Source: Candidatus Iainarchaeum sp.
Lineage (GTDB): Archaea; Iainarchaeota; Iainarchaeia; Iainarchaeales; SKW153
Reading direction: 5' to 3'
NCBI GenBank assembly: GCA_026414365.1
Contig: JAOAJD010000001.1
Span: 103,687-167,686, forward strand
DNA: 64,000 bases
The notes beneath the pieces were generated by a model that saw only the letters and a list, made by a program, of their open reading frames with translations, ran no database searches and was not told where the DNA came from. Shown piece after piece: positions 8,394 through 17,089 of this stretch (positions within the stretch are counted from its first letter, which is position 1; the number at the start of each line of letters is the position of its first letter). Made by a program: the position numbers and the translations under genes.

Positions 8394-9191
8394 ATGGATA
8401 ACTTTGAAGAATTAAAGAAGAAGCTTTTAGAAAAGACAAAAACCGAAGTTAAAGAAAAACTTTCTAGTGACGAAATAAACATAATTAGAGCATATTCTCT
8501 AACCGAAAGTATAGATGCAACTTCTAACCTACTTTATGAACAGCTGAGAGAATGGTATTCTTTATACTTCCCAGAACTAACCACACTAATAAAAGATCAA
8601 GAAATATATTTGAAACTAGTTTATGAGCTGTGTACAAAAGAAAAATTTACAAAAGAAGAAATAACAGAATTCTATAAAAACACCAAGAAAGCTGAAGAAA
8701 TAGAGAAGGCTGCTAAAAATTCCATTGGTTCTAAAATAGAAGAAGAAGCACTAGAAGAGATAAGGTTGTTAGCTTTGAACATTTTAAATCTTAAAGAAGA
8801 AAAAAAATATTTAACAAAATATATTGAAAAGACAACTGATAGAATTATGCCAAATACTAGTTATATATTAGGAAATATGTTGGCTGCCAAAATGCTTTTA
8901 AAAGCTGGTTCATTAAAGAAACTTGCCAACATGCCTGCTTCAACTATACAAATCCTTGGAGCAGATAAAGCGATATTTTTACATATAAAAAAGAAAACTA
9001 AAAGTCCAAAATATGGCATAATATACAACAGCAAGCTTATTATGGATGCACCTAGAAGGCAAAGAGGTAAAGTAGCTAGAATATTAGCAAACAATCTAGC
9101 TATCGCACTCAAAGTAGATTATTATACAAAGAGGTTTATTGGTGAAGAATTGAAAAAAAGAATTCTAAAAAAGATAATTAAATTAAAGTGA
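8394..9191 (+). CDS. nop5: Nop5 (Nop56/58-family) C/D-box RNP scaffold, short form
   Basis: Scaffold of the archaeal box C/D ribonucleoprotein that positions fibrillarin for 2'-O-methylation. The central coiled-coil domain (about residues 25-140) is followed by the Nop domain with NTSYILGNMLAAKMLLKAGSLKKLANMPASTIQILGADKAIF, and then the L7Ae/RNA-contacting RRQRGKVARILANNLAIALKVDYY. At 265 residues it is far shorter than typical archaeal Nop5 (about 370-420): the N-terminal fibrillarin-binding domain is absent. ATG 8394 is preferred over TTG 8385. A TTTTTATAATATG box at 8347-8356 supports a short leader. It overlaps or abuts the fibrillarin gene, its functional partner. Confidence 0.93.
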   Translation: MDNFEELKKKLLEKTKTEVKEKLSSDEINIIRAYSLTESIDATSNLLYEQLREWYSLYFPELTTLIKDQEIYLKLVYELCTKEKFTKEEITEFYKNTKKAEEIEKAAKNSIGSKIEEEALEEIRLLALNILNLKEEKKYLTKYIEKTTDRIMPNTSYILGNMLAAKMLLKAGSLKKLANMPASTIQILGADKAIFLHIKKKTKSPKYGIIYNSKLIMDAPRRQRGKVARILANNLAIALKVDYYTKRFIGEELKKRILKKIIKLK

Positions 9192-9865
9192 TTCCCATGT
9201 TAAAAGCATTGGAAATTTTTAAAGGTGTTTATAAGATCGGAAATAAAATATTTACAAAAAATATGACTCCTGGAAAGAATACGTACGGAGAAGAGTTAAT
9301 AAAAATAGATGGAGTAGAATATAGAGAATGGAATCCTTATAGAAGTAAACTGGCAGCAGCTATTATTAACAATCTTAATTTTTTCCCGTTTGATAAAAAT
9401 TCCAAGGTTTTATATCTAGGAAGCGCTGAAGGTACTACTATATCGCACATAAGTGACATTGTAGAAGAAGGAGCTATATTTGGTATAGATATAAGTGCAA
9501 AAGCAATGCAAAAATTTGTATATCTATGTGAACAAAGGAAAAATGTTGTTCCGATATTGGCTGACGCTGAAAAACCACAAAGTTATTCAGATTATATTAA
9601 AAATTTCAGCATAGATATATTATACCAAGATATTTCTCAAAAAGATCAAGTTTCAATATTTCTAAAAAATTCTAGGATGTATCTAAAACCAGATGGATGT
9701 GGGATATTAGTGCTAAAAATTAGGTCTATAAGTTTAGACGAAAAGACTGAAGTAGTGTTAAAAAGAGAAACTGCAAAACTAAACAAAGAATTCGAGATAA
9801 TACAAGAAATTAATTTAGAACCATATGATAAAGACCACTACTTTATAATTTGTAAAAGGAGATGA
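9188..9865 (+). CDS. flpA: Fibrillarin-like rRNA/tRNA 2'-O-methyltransferase
   Basis: SAM-dependent methyltransferase of the C/D-box RNP. The signature YREWNPYRSKLAAAI is followed by motif I VLYLGSAEGTTISHISDI, motif II IFGIDIS and the acidic DILYQDIS, typical of archaeal fibrillarin (225 residues, normal length). GTG 9188 overlaps the Nop5 stop codon by four bases (GTGA), suggesting translational coupling; ATG 9197 is the alternative start. A Nop5-fibrillarin pair is a conserved archaeal arrangement. The neighbouring Nop5 lacks the domain that usually docks fibrillarin, so the contact may differ here. Confidence 0.96.
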   Translation: MIPMLKALEIFKGVYKIGNKIFTKNMTPGKNTYGEELIKIDGVEYREWNPYRSKLAAAIINNLNFFPFDKNSKVLYLGSAEGTTISHISDIVEEGAIFGIDISAKAMQKFVYLCEQRKNVVPILADAEKPQSYSDYIKNFSIDILYQDISQKDQVSIFLKNSRMYLKPDGCGILVLKIRSISLDEKTEVVLKRETAKLNKEFEIIQEINLEPYDKDHYFIICKRR

Positions 9866-9868
9866 ATA

Positions 9869-10732
9869 ATGGATAGAAAAACTTTAAGAGCAATGGCATA
9901 TTCTCCATCACACATAACAGGTTTTTTTGTCATATTTAAGAAAGGTTCTACTGGAGCAGGCGTTAATGTAAAAGAAGGAGTAGTAACTGAAGTTGTTGCA
10001 AAACCAAGCAAAAAAAGCAAAATAATTATAAAAATAAACGGAAAGAAAGTAAAAGCAAAGACTTCTGAGAGGGTTATTAGAAAGATATTAGCAAGACTAA
10101 AAAATAAAAAATATTTTATATTAGTCAAACACAAAACAAAAATTCCTATTGGTTATGGCCTTGGGATAAGCGGCGCAGGTGCTTTATCTCTCTCTTTAGC
10201 TATTAATAAAGCACTATCTGTTGGACTTACAAAAAAAGAATGTGTAGATATAGCAAAAGAAGCTGAGATAGAAGAGGGTACTGGTTTAGGAGATGTGATA
10301 GCTGAACAATACTATGGTATAATGATTGGAAAAAAACCATATCCATCAAAAGAGGTTGAAATTATCCCTACAAATAAAAAATATGTTGTGCTTGGTTTTT
10401 TCAAACCAATAAAAACAAAAAGTGTAATAAGAAACCCTGCTATGAAACAAAAAATAAACAAGGTAGGAATTAAATGTATGAAAATATTAGAAAAAGAAAA
10501 AACACTCGAGAAATTTATAGAACTTTGCGATTTTTTTTCTAGGGAAAGTGGATTGCTCACAAGAAGGTTAAAAAAAATTAAGGAAAAAATTCCTTATGCA
10601 AACATGTCAATGTTAGGGGAAACTTTGTTTGTGATAACTAACGAACCAATGAAAGAAGCAAACAAAATGAGAAGATATACTAAAAGAATTCTAATATCTG
10701 AGATATCAAAAGAAGGTGCTAAAACAATATAA
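9869..10732 (+). CDS. Pantoate kinase (archaeal, GHMP family)
   Basis: First step of the archaeal route to 4'-phosphopantothenate: phosphorylation of pantoate. 287 residues. AYSPSHITGFF near the N-terminus is typical of COG1829 proteins. The GHMP ATP-binding loop is IPIGYGLGISGAGALSLSLAINKAL (about residues 93-117). EIEEGTGLGDVIAEQYYG follows. It begins 4 bases after fibrillarin and is followed 17 bases later by phosphopantothenate synthetase, its pathway partner. Homoserine or mevalonate kinases share the GHMP fold, but the PSHITGFF start and the neighbour make pantoate kinase far more likely. Confidence 0.92.
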   Translation: MDRKTLRAMAYSPSHITGFFVIFKKGSTGAGVNVKEGVVTEVVAKPSKKSKIIIKINGKKVKAKTSERVIRKILARLKNKKYFILVKHKTKIPIGYGLGISGAGALSLSLAINKALSVGLTKKECVDIAKEAEIEEGTGLGDVIAEQYYGIMIGKKPYPSKEVEIIPTNKKYVVLGFFKPIKTKSVIRNPAMKQKINKVGIKCMKILEKEKTLEKFIELCDFFSRESGLLTRRLKKIKEKIPYANMSMLGETLFVITNEPMKEANKMRRYTKRILISEISKEGAKTI

Positions 10733-10749
10733 TATTAAGAGGATAAAAT

Positions 10750-11484
10750 ATGCATAAAATACCAGAAACACACCCAAGATATAAATCTCTAAAAGAGAGG
10801 CACAAGATAGAAGAAGGTTATAAGAAAGGAATAACGCATATCCAAGGCTTAATAGCACATGGTAGAGGAGAAGCTTTTGATTATCTCATCAAAGAGAAAA
10901 CACATAGATTTGCAAAAAAAGCAATAAAAGCATCTGCAGCACTTTTGTTAATAGCAAAAAGACCTATCATATCAGTTAACGGCAATAGTGCAGTACTCTG
11001 TCCTAATGAGATTAAAGAATTATCAAAAGAACTAAATTGTAAAGTAGAAGTTAATCTTTTCTATAGGACTAGGGAGAGAGTTGAAAGAATAGTTAATTAT
11101 CTAAATAAGTTTGGCATAAATGCGCTAGGAAAAAAGGCAAAAAAGAAAATAAAAGGATTAAATTCAAAAAGAGCAATTGTAGAAGAAGATGGGATATACA
11201 ACGCTGATGTTGTATTAGTAATGCTTGAAGATGGCGATAGAACAGAAGCATTAAAAAAAATGCATAAAAAAGTTATTGCCATTGATCTAAATCCTTTGAG
11301 TAGAACATCAAAAAAAGCCAATATCACAATTGTAGATAATATAACAAGGGCTTTACCTTTGCTTGTAGAGGAGATTAAAAAACTGAAAAAATTTAAAAAA
11401 AATAAACTAATTAAGATATTAAAGAATTATAAAAATAAAGAAATTTTGGAAGAAGCGGAAAGAGAGATAAGAAAATCATTATGA
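10750..11484 (+). CDS. 4-phosphopantoate--beta-alanine ligase (phosphopantothenate synthetase)
   Basis: Second archaeal-specific step toward coenzyme A: joins phosphopantoate and beta-alanine using ATP. 244 residues matching the DUF137/COG1701 family. The start is [20 protein letters not shown]. It continues [38 protein letters not shown] and the [25 protein letters not shown] stretch, with [14 protein letters not shown] near the C-terminus. It directly follows pantoate kinase, so the two form a CoA-precursor operon. Its stop overlaps the start of the next gene by 4 bases (ATGA). Confidence 0.93.
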   Translation: MHKIPETHPRYKSLKERHKIEEGYKKGITHIQGLIAHGRGEAFDYLIKEKTHRFAKKAIKASAALLLIAKRPIISVNGNSAVLCPNEIKELSKELNCKVEVNLFYRTRERVERIVNYLNKFGINALGKKAKKKIKGLNSKRAIVEEDGIYNADVVLVMLEDGDRTEALKKMHKKVIAIDLNPLSRTSKKANITIVDNITRALPLLVEEIKKLKKFKKNKLIKILKNYKNKEILEEAEREIRKSL

Positions 11485-12029
11485 ATAAAAAAGAACTTAA
11501 AAGGCAAATTGCGCATATAGGACTTGGTATTATCATAATTAGTTTATTTCTACTAATTGGCAAAAAAACAGCAATAATAACCTTTCTAATAGCAGCATTT
11601 GGGATGATTATTTTAATACTCACACAAAACGAAAAAAATATCCCTATAATCTCTGAGGTATTAGAACAATTAGGGAGAAAAAATGAAACAATAAGAGGGA
11701 TTGGAGCAGTGACATTTTTTTTAGGATTAACTTTAGCTATAGCCCTTTTTAGTTATAAAGTTTCACTAGGTTGCTTAATAATATTAGTATTTGGAGATGC
11801 AGCTTCAACTATTATAGGAACTAACTATGGAAAGATCAAGATAACTAAAGAGAAGACATTAGAAGGTAGTTTGGCTTTTTTAGTTAGCTCTTTTATTTTG
11901 TTGCTACCTCTTTTTGGATTTATAAAATCTTTTTTTGTTAGTCTCTTCGCTACATTAGTTGAACTCATACCTCTTGATGATAACATTGTATTGCCAATCA
12001 TGACTGGAACTTTGTTAAGTATTATTTAA
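11481..12029 (+). CDS. Integral membrane kinase of the dolichol-kinase/DGK1 (CTP-dependent) family
   Basis: 182 residues with about five hydrophobic helices. The family hallmark [16 protein letters not shown] (about residues 107-122) is followed by KTLEGSLAF, as in dolichol kinase, phytol kinase and yeast diacylglycerol kinase Dgk1, which use CTP to phosphorylate lipid alcohols. In an archaeon the substrate could be a polyprenol or geranylgeraniol. It overlaps the phosphopantothenate synthetase gene by 4 bases. It is separated from tRNA-Arg by about 60 bases. Family assignment is good; substrate is not known. Confidence 0.8.
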   Translation: MNKKELKRQIAHIGLGIIIISLFLLIGKKTAIITFLIAAFGMIILILTQNEKNIPIISEVLEQLGRKNETIRGIGAVTFFLGLTLAIALFSYKVSLGCLIILVFGDAASTIIGTNYGKIKITKEKTLEGSLAFLVSSFILLLPLFGFIKSFFVSLFATLVELIPLDDNIVLPIMTGTLLSII

Positions 12030-12093
12030 AACACAAAAATAAATTTTAAAAACATTGAGAAAGAAGGATTTAGTTATAAAGAGATGTAATGAA

Positions 12094-12180
12094 GGACCGG
12101 TAGCGTAGTTTGGATAGCGCAACTGCCTCCTAAGCTCTAGAGCAAGCAGTAGGTCGCGGGTTCGAATCCCGCCCGGTCCG
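12094..12180 (+). tRNA. tRNA-Arg (CCT) with a 12-base intron
   Basis: Cloverleaf: acceptor GGACCGG/CCGGTCC with G73, anticodon stem ACTGC/GCAGT and T-arm GCGGG-TTCGAAT-CCCGC. The loop CT-CCT-A gives anticodon CCT (arginine AGG). Twelve bases at 12133-12144 (AGCTCTAGAGCA) interrupt position 37/38. A bulge-helix-bulge can be drawn with three-base bulges TA^A and CA^A and a central helix of CTC with GAG plus one mismatch. This is close to the minimum size for an archaeal tRNA intron. CCA is not encoded. Confidence 0.93.
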
Positions 12181-12230
12181 CATTTTGTGAATTTAATTTG
12201 TTTTTTCAAATTTTTCTTCAACGAAACAGA

Positions 12231-12238
12231 TTTAAACT
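12231..12238 (+). promoter_or_regulatory. Candidate TATA box giving a leaderless transcript for the XRE-type regulator
   Basis: TTTAAACT is centred 26-27 bases before ATG 12261, the normal archaeal TATA-to-start spacing. Transcription would therefore begin at the start codon itself. This supports ATG 12261 rather than the in-frame upstream ATG at 12198. Confidence 0.5.
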
Positions 12239-12260
12239 AATAACAACATTATTTTTGTTG

Positions 12261-12965
12261 ATGGAGAAACTAGAACTGATAATAGCAGGTGAAATTGCTC
12301 TCTCCAAAGAACCAGGGAAAGCACTAAAAAAGTGGAGAGAAATATTTGGAATTAGCCAAATAGAACTATCTAAAGCTTTAGGTATAAGCCCATCAACAAT
12401 TTCTGATTATGAAGGAGGGAGAAGGCAAAGTCCGGGAATAGGTGTTGTGAAAAGATTTGTTGAAACTATATTAAAAATTGATGCTGAGAGAGGTGGCCAA
12501 GTTACAAAACAACTCTTAAAAGAAATTGAACCTAGAAAAAGTATTTTTGACGTAAGAGAATTTGCAGATTCTGTAGATGGGACAAAATTTACTGAATTGA
12601 TAGAAGCAAAATGTATTGCAAACAAAAACAAACTCAAAGAGATAAAAATTTTTGGGTATACTATAATAGATTCTATAAAAGTTATCGTAGATGTGCCCGT
12701 TAATGAGTATATTGCAATGTATGGGAAAACACCACAAAGGGCATTAATATTCCTAAAGGTTGAAACAGGTAGAAGTCCAATGATTGCTGTAAAAGTAGGG
12801 AGATTCAGTACTGAAATGAGACCTGCTATTGTTGTTTTACATGGTGTTGAAAAAGTTGACCCTGTTGCTATAAAAATAGCAGAAAACGAAAAAATACCTT
12901 TATTAACAACTAATATGCCCGTTGAAAAAATAAGAGAAGTATTAAAAAAATTTGAAGTTTCTTAA
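12261..12965 (+). CDS. XRE-type HTH transcriptional regulator (COG1709-like)
   Basis: 234 residues from ATG 12261. A Cro/cI helix-turn-helix lies at about residues 24-62 (LKKWREIFGISQIELSKALGISPSTISDYEGGRR). The long C-terminal domain (IFGYTIIDSIKVIVDVPVNEYIAMYGKTPQRALIFLKVETGRSPMIAVKVG) is shared by a family of archaeal predicted regulators. The end, IAENEKIPLLTTNMPVEKIREVL, is also conserved in that family. Ligand and targets are unknown. It stands alone downstream of tRNA-Arg and convergent with NMD3. The upstream ATG 12198 would add 21 hydrophobic residues inside the promoter region and is less likely. Confidence 0.85.
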   Translation: MEKLELIIAGEIALSKEPGKALKKWREIFGISQIELSKALGISPSTISDYEGGRRQSPGIGVVKRFVETILKIDAERGGQVTKQLLKEIEPRKSIFDVREFADSVDGTKFTELIEAKCIANKNKLKEIKIFGYTIIDSIKVIVDVPVNEYIAMYGKTPQRALIFLKVETGRSPMIAVKVGRFSTEMRPAIVVLHGVEKVDPVAIKIAENEKIPLLTTNMPVEKIREVLKKFEVS

Positions 12966-12981
12966 AGTTGAAAATAAACTC

Positions 12982-13671
12982 TTAAAGAAATCTAACACAG
13001 AAAGTAACTCTTTTTTTCATTTTATTCTTTTGCCTATCATAACCTACAACAGAATAAGTTTCCAAAACTTCAACATTAAATTTAGATAAAACATTTTTAA
13101 CTAATCTTTTCAAAGATCTTGCAGAACCAATCTTTAAATCAATACCTTCTTTTAGTTGCTCTATAGAAACCACTGATGCTAAACTATCCTCTAATTTTTC
13201 TTTTTCGAAAAAAGAATTTACCTCATTTAAAAGTTTATCTTTATTAAAATTACCTCTTAATTGTAAGATTCCTTCATAATATTGACCACTTAATTTTAAA
13301 CAACTTTCACAAAGCACTTTTTTTTCAAATATCTTAAACTTCTTCTCGAATCTAAATTCTTTTTTATTATTGGAAATGCGAATAACGAGCTTAACATCAT
13401 AACCATAATCTTTCTGATAAAAATCCAAAGCAGCGTCAGTTATTTTTAAATTGCTAAAACTTATATTGTTCATTACGAAGTTTTTCAAACTCTCGTTGTT
13501 TTTTTCTAACCACCTTCCAAAAACTTTTATTTTACCACAACTCCTACAGACTAACAACTCTAAACATTCATTTACTTTTATTGGATTTTTTAATTCTAAG
13601 TAACATTTACTACAAAGTTTATCGAACAATTTGTTTACGGACTTACCACACTCAGGACAAAAATATCTCAT
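12982..13671 (-). CDS. nmd3: NMD3-family ribosome-associated protein
   Basis: 229 residues. The N-terminal zinc modules show CPECGK and CSKCY, then CRSCGKIKVFGRW and CESC, and the family-defining SGQYYEGILQLRG at about residues 126-138. The C-terminal half matches the eL6/eIF5A-binding part of NMD3 (IDLKIGSARSLKRLVKNVLSKFNVEVLETYSVVG). In eukaryotes Nmd3 escorts the 60S subunit; the archaeal protein is presumed to act in large-subunit maturation. It lies 6 bases after the stop of a multi-pass membrane gene on the same strand, with no evident functional link. Confidence 0.88.
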   Translation of the reverse strand: MRYFCPECGKSVNKLFDKLCSKCYLELKNPIKVNECLELLVCRSCGKIKVFGRWLEKNNESLKNFVMNNISFSNLKITDAALDFYQKDYGYDVKLVIRISNNKKEFRFEKKFKIFEKKVLCESCLKLSGQYYEGILQLRGNFNKDKLLNEVNSFFEKEKLEDSLASVVSIEQLKEGIDLKIGSARSLKRLVKNVLSKFNVEVLETYSVVGYDRQKNKMKKRVTFCVRFL

Positions 13672-13677
13672 AAAAAT

Positions 13678-14466
13678 TCACTTTATGTATTTAACATACG
13701 AAACCGGACTTAAAACATATATGTAAGTAGAAATTATTGCAATGAAAAATCTTAGAATAACAAAAATTAAAAAGAAAATTGTTTTTTCTAATGTTCCGTG
13801 TGAAAGCTCTAAAGTAAACGACAATAAGAAAGTTAGCAAGGACAGAAAAACAGAAAAGAGTGCTAATTTCGAAACTAATTTAATATTCTTCTTAGAACAA
13901 TCTATGCTATTTTTTATTGCACTGAACAAATTAAACTTTTCTAAAGAGGCTACTGGATAAATAAAATAAAAAATTATCGAAATAACAAAAATTACAAGAA
14001 GCGAAATTAGCAAAGATAAAAAGAAAGCAAATTTACCTAAAAAAAACAGTATTGCAGAAGCAGAGAATGCTAAAATTATCACTATGAGCATTGAAAAAAA
14101 TTCAACCAAAAATGGGCTAAAAAAAGCAACTACAAACCTTTCTTTTAATTTATGAAATGCATTTATAAAAGATATTTTCTTTAACCTAAAATATTCTGCT
14201 ACAAGAAAAGGATATAATGCATTTATGCAAATATCAAGAATCGCTACTAAAATAGTAAACAACATAAAGAATAGAACATATTTCAGCAACTCTAAACTAG
14301 GTGTTGAAAAAGACGAGATTGTCAAAGGAGGTATTACAAGGATTACTATTGAATAAAGAAAAGAAACTAATAATTTTGGTATAAACAACTTTGGTTCTTT
14401 GATTAACAACAATAAAGCATCTTTAAGTATCATTAAAACATTTTCTTTCTTTATAATTTTTTTCAT
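13678..14466 (-). CDS. Multi-pass membrane protein of unknown function
   Basis: 262 residues with about six transmembrane segments and short charged loops. It starts KKENVLMILKDALLLLIKEPKLFIPKLLVSFLY. The middle of the protein reads AEYFRLKKISFINAFHKLKERF, and the C-terminal pair of helices follows ALFSVFLSLLTFLLSFTL. The architecture, with a cytoplasmic start LxDxxxLLxxxPxLFIPxL, is like DUF4013-type or glycerophosphoryl-diester-type membrane domains found widely in archaea. It precedes NMD3 by 6 bases and lies downstream of the GGR/UbiA module on the same strand. No catalytic motif is seen. Confidence 0.7.
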   Translation of the reverse strand: MKKIIKKENVLMILKDALLLLIKEPKLFIPKLLVSFLYSIVILVIPPLTISSFSTPSLELLKYVLFFMLFTILVAILDICINALYPFLVAEYFRLKKISFINAFHKLKERFVVAFFSPFLVEFFSMLIVIILAFSASAILFFLGKFAFFLSLLISLLVIFVISIIFYFIYPVASLEKFNLFSAIKNSIDCSKKNIKLVSKLALFSVFLSLLTFLLSFTLELSHGTLEKTIFFLIFVILRFFIAIISTYIYVLSPVSYVKYIK

Positions 14467-14510
14467 AAATAAATCCTACAATACAAATTATTAAAGAATA
14501 TCCAAAAAAA

Positions 14511-15053
14511 CTATGTAAAACCGCCCATTAAATCATAACAAACATCAAAAAAAATAATTGCCAGGAAATATTCAAAACTAAAATAACCAAACAAAACCAA
14601 AAATAAAATTGTGAACTTAAGAACAGCCCTATACCTAAAAAAATAGTAAATAGAAAGCAAAAAATAATTTTTTTTGTTTTTTATCATATCGACTAAATCA
14701 TTGCCAAACTCATCAACAATAGCAGCAAATAGTAAAATAGGAAGAAGATAGAACTGAATGTTAAAATTGCTAAAGAACAATAAAAGAAATATTGTTGAGA
14801 TAAAACCAAGAAAATGAGCAATATTATCTACTTTGCCTGCTAAAAATGAACCTAATAAAATAGATAGAAGAATGGTAGCAGATATTTCGCTTATCATCAT
14901 AGCATAAACCCAAATTAATGAAAGTAATAGTGCTATCAAAATCGCTTTATTCTTACTGAAACTATTTTTATCAAAAGCGTTGTCTATAATTTTTAACCCT
15001 GCTCCCAAAACACCATACAAAAAAACTAGTAATAAATTGACACTTCCTATCAT
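14511..15053 (-). CDS. Multi-pass membrane protein at the end of lipid module A
   Basis: 180 residues with about six predicted helices. Three acidic motifs sit at membrane borders: KIIDNAFD near residue 21, GKVDNIAHFLG near 73 and VDEFGNDLVDMI near 112. Such aspartate clusters between helices are common in enzymes that handle isoprenoid or phosphate substrates, but no family could be named. It begins 14 bases after the stop of the FAD reductase gene on the same strand, so it is likely co-transcribed with the UbiA/reductase/V4R/KaiC module. Module B has no counterpart. Confidence 0.65.
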   Translation of the reverse strand: MIGSVNLLLVFLYGVLGAGLKIIDNAFDKNSFSKNKAILIALLLSLIWVYAMMISEISATILLSILLGSFLAGKVDNIAHFLGFISTIFLLLFFSNFNIQFYLLPILLFAAIVDEFGNDLVDMIKNKKNYFLLSIYYFFRYRAVLKFTILFLVLFGYFSFEYFLAIIFFDVCYDLMGGFT

Positions 15054-15067
15054 AAAAAATACTTGAC

Positions 15068-16120
15068 TTATTTTACCATAAGTCCAAATCTTTTTTTAGA
15101 ATCTTTTATCTTATTGGACTTTGATATCTTTAACATTACTCTATTTATTAGAGATTGACTTTTTTTTACATATGTCTCAAAGATTTTCTCTTTAGAATTA
15201 AATGCTTCTGCACAATATTTGCCACTTTCCAAAGCAAAACTTATTCCTTCTCCACTGCTAGGACTTATCAAACAAGCTGCTTCTCCAACTAAAAAAATAT
15301 TATTTTTTCCTAAGAAGATATCTCTCTTTGAATTTGGTCTACATATTAAATATGCTGAAAGTTTACCTTCATTTGATAGTTTAAACCTATCTTTAATTTT
15401 TTCCTTTAGTAATTCAAATCTAACCAATGCATCTTCTAAAGGTAAAGCAGAACCCAAAAGCAATTTATTACCTTTAGGAATAATCCAAGAATAAAAATCA
15501 GTTATACTATTGTCATAAATGAAATAAGATATATTTAAACCAGGGTTATCGAATGTCTGTTGTATTGCTAAGTAATGAGGTATTGGTTTACCATATAGCT
15601 TTCTCCTTATAACAGAGCTAGCACCATCACATCCAACTAAATATTTGCACACTACTGTCCTAACCTCGGAGTTACTCTCTAGAACAACAACAACGAAGTC
15701 TTTTTTTTTGGTAAAGTAAAAATCTATTAGGAATGTTTTCTCTAAAAAAGAAATATTCTTATCATCTAACCATGATAATAACCACCTATCAAACTCTTTT
15801 CTGTTGACATTTAGAAAATTCTTTTTAGAATATTTCGTTATATTGTTCTCCAAATCCAAATAAATTAAATCCAATCTTTTTGGTTGTGAGAATATATTTT
15901 CTGGAATATCAAATTTACTCAAAAACGATTCTGAGTTTTTTACTAATATACCACCACATGGTTTATCACGTGGAATTTTTGACCCATCTATCAACAACAC
16001 AGAATAATCCTCAGTAGAAATGTCATTACAAAAAGAACAACCTGCAGGACCGCTGCCAACAACAACAATATCGTAAGCAGGCTTTATTTCATCAATAGAA
16101 ATTTTTTTCAAATCAACCAC
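15068..16120 (-). CDS. FAD-dependent reductase of the geranylgeranyl reductase family (module A)
   Basis: 350 residues. The N-terminal FAD motif is DIVVVGSGPAGCSF. It is followed by KIPRDKPCGGILV, the PCGG motif typical of geranylgeranyl reductases. It continues NVNRKEFDRWLLSW, YLVGCDGASSVIRRKL and the FAD-contacting VGEAACLISPSSGEGISFALESGKYCAEA. Known members hydrogenate isoprenoid chains of archaeal lipids or of chlorophyll. It starts at GTG 16120, just after a UbiA prenyltransferase. It is paralogous along its whole length to the reductase at 49600-50616. It could be digeranylgeranylglycerophospholipid reductase, but the substrate is not determined. Confidence 0.88.
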   Translation of the reverse strand: MVDLKKISIDEIKPAYDIVVVGSGPAGCSFCNDISTEDYSVLLIDGSKIPRDKPCGGILVKNSESFLSKFDIPENIFSQPKRLDLIYLDLENNITKYSKKNFLNVNRKEFDRWLLSWLDDKNISFLEKTFLIDFYFTKKKDFVVVVLESNSEVRTVVCKYLVGCDGASSVIRRKLYGKPIPHYLAIQQTFDNPGLNISYFIYDNSITDFYSWIIPKGNKLLLGSALPLEDALVRFELLKEKIKDRFKLSNEGKLSAYLICRPNSKRDIFLGKNNIFLVGEAACLISPSSGEGISFALESGKYCAEAFNSKEKIFETYVKKSQSLINRVMLKISKSNKIKDSKKRFGLMVK

Positions 16121-16164
16121 ACTTTATATTAAACTGAAATGTTAAGAAATTATTTAATTAAGAT

Positions 16165-17070
16165 CTATAGCAAAAATTTGTGATATGCTGCTAATACTAG
16201 TAATGAATAATAAAAAAACATTGCCAAAAGCCTCCCTATTGCAAATGCTTTAACACCTTGTTTAGGTTCTGGATTATTAAAAAGAATATACTCGTTAGTG
16301 ACAAATCCTAATAAAGTTATAAGGCCTACAAACCAAGCTAATATGTTATCCATATAAAAAGTATAAATATAGTAAACAGAAAGAGGAATAAATAGGACAG
16401 CACACAAAATAGCTAAAGGAATAATTTTATTTGGGCCATAAAGAATTGCAGCTGTCATTTTACCAGATTTCTTATCTCCTTCCACATCCTTAAAATCTTT
16501 TATCAGAGTAACTGATAAATACACACCAGTCATAAACAAGCACAAAAGCAAGAAGTTTTGTGGTAAAATAAAAGAATCTTTTGCCAAAAAACCACCAAAT
16601 AGTGCAGGAAGTAGAATAGTTGCAATAGCCAAACCAATGTTTGCAATTATCCCTTTTCTGTCAATTCTAAACGGAGGACAACTATATAAAACGCCAACAA
16701 TTACAAATACTATTGCACCCAATAATAAATAGAAAGAAACTGAAGCAAAAATAAATCCTAAAAAATACATTAACACTGCAAATAATTTGGCCGATTTTAA
16801 AGAAATCTCTTTTTTAGACAATGGTCTGAAAGGCATATTATGTTTATCTTCCTCAATATCATAAACATCATTTAAAGTTGTTCCACCCATATAAAAAAGC
16901 AAAAAAGTCATAAATGCAGAAAACAATAAAACCAAAGAAGGATTACTTGAAAGTAACAAATAAGTCAAAACAGCTACTGCTCCTATAAGAGCTCCATTCC
17001 AAGGTCTTCCTAGAAGAAGATAATTAAGTATTTTATTTTTTCCTGCTAGTTTAGAAAAAAATTCCTCCAT
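16165..17070 (-). CDS. UbiA-family prenyltransferase (module A)
   Basis: 301 residues, about eight to nine transmembrane helices. The two Mg-binding motifs are intact: NDVYDIEED (residues 67-75) and DFKDVEGD (192-199). LYSCPPFRIDRKGIIANIGLA (about 128-148) recalls the YSAPPLKLKxNG segment of chlorophyll-synthase-type members. The enzyme should transfer a polyprenyl group; candidates are geranylgeranylglyceryl phosphate (DGGGP synthase) or an unknown acceptor. A strong GAGGTGG ribosome site precedes ATG 17070. It lies between the V4R gene and the reductase, all on one strand. The paralogue is at 47547-48434. Confidence 0.88.
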   Translation of the reverse strand: MEEFFSKLAGKNKILNYLLLGRPWNGALIGAVAVLTYLLLSSNPSLVLLFSAFMTFLLFYMGGTTLNDVYDIEEDKHNMPFRPLSKKEISLKSAKLFAVLMYFLGFIFASVSFYLLLGAIVFVIVGVLYSCPPFRIDRKGIIANIGLAIATILLPALFGGFLAKDSFILPQNFLLLCLFMTGVYLSVTLIKDFKDVEGDKKSGKMTAAILYGPNKIIPLAILCAVLFIPLSVYYIYTFYMDNILAWFVGLITLLGFVTNEYILFNNPEPKQGVKAFAIGRLLAMFFYYSLLVLAAYHKFLL

Positions 17071-17074
17071 GAAA

Positions 17075-17081
17075 CCACCTC
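17075..17081 (-). promoter_or_regulatory. Strong Shine-Dalgarno for the module A prenyltransferase
   Basis: GAGGTGG on the minus strand ends 4 bases before ATG 17070 and fixes this start. It shows that internal genes of the run rely on Shine-Dalgarno initiation, while some first genes appear leaderless. Confidence 0.7.
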
Positions 17082-17089
17082 TAAAAAAA

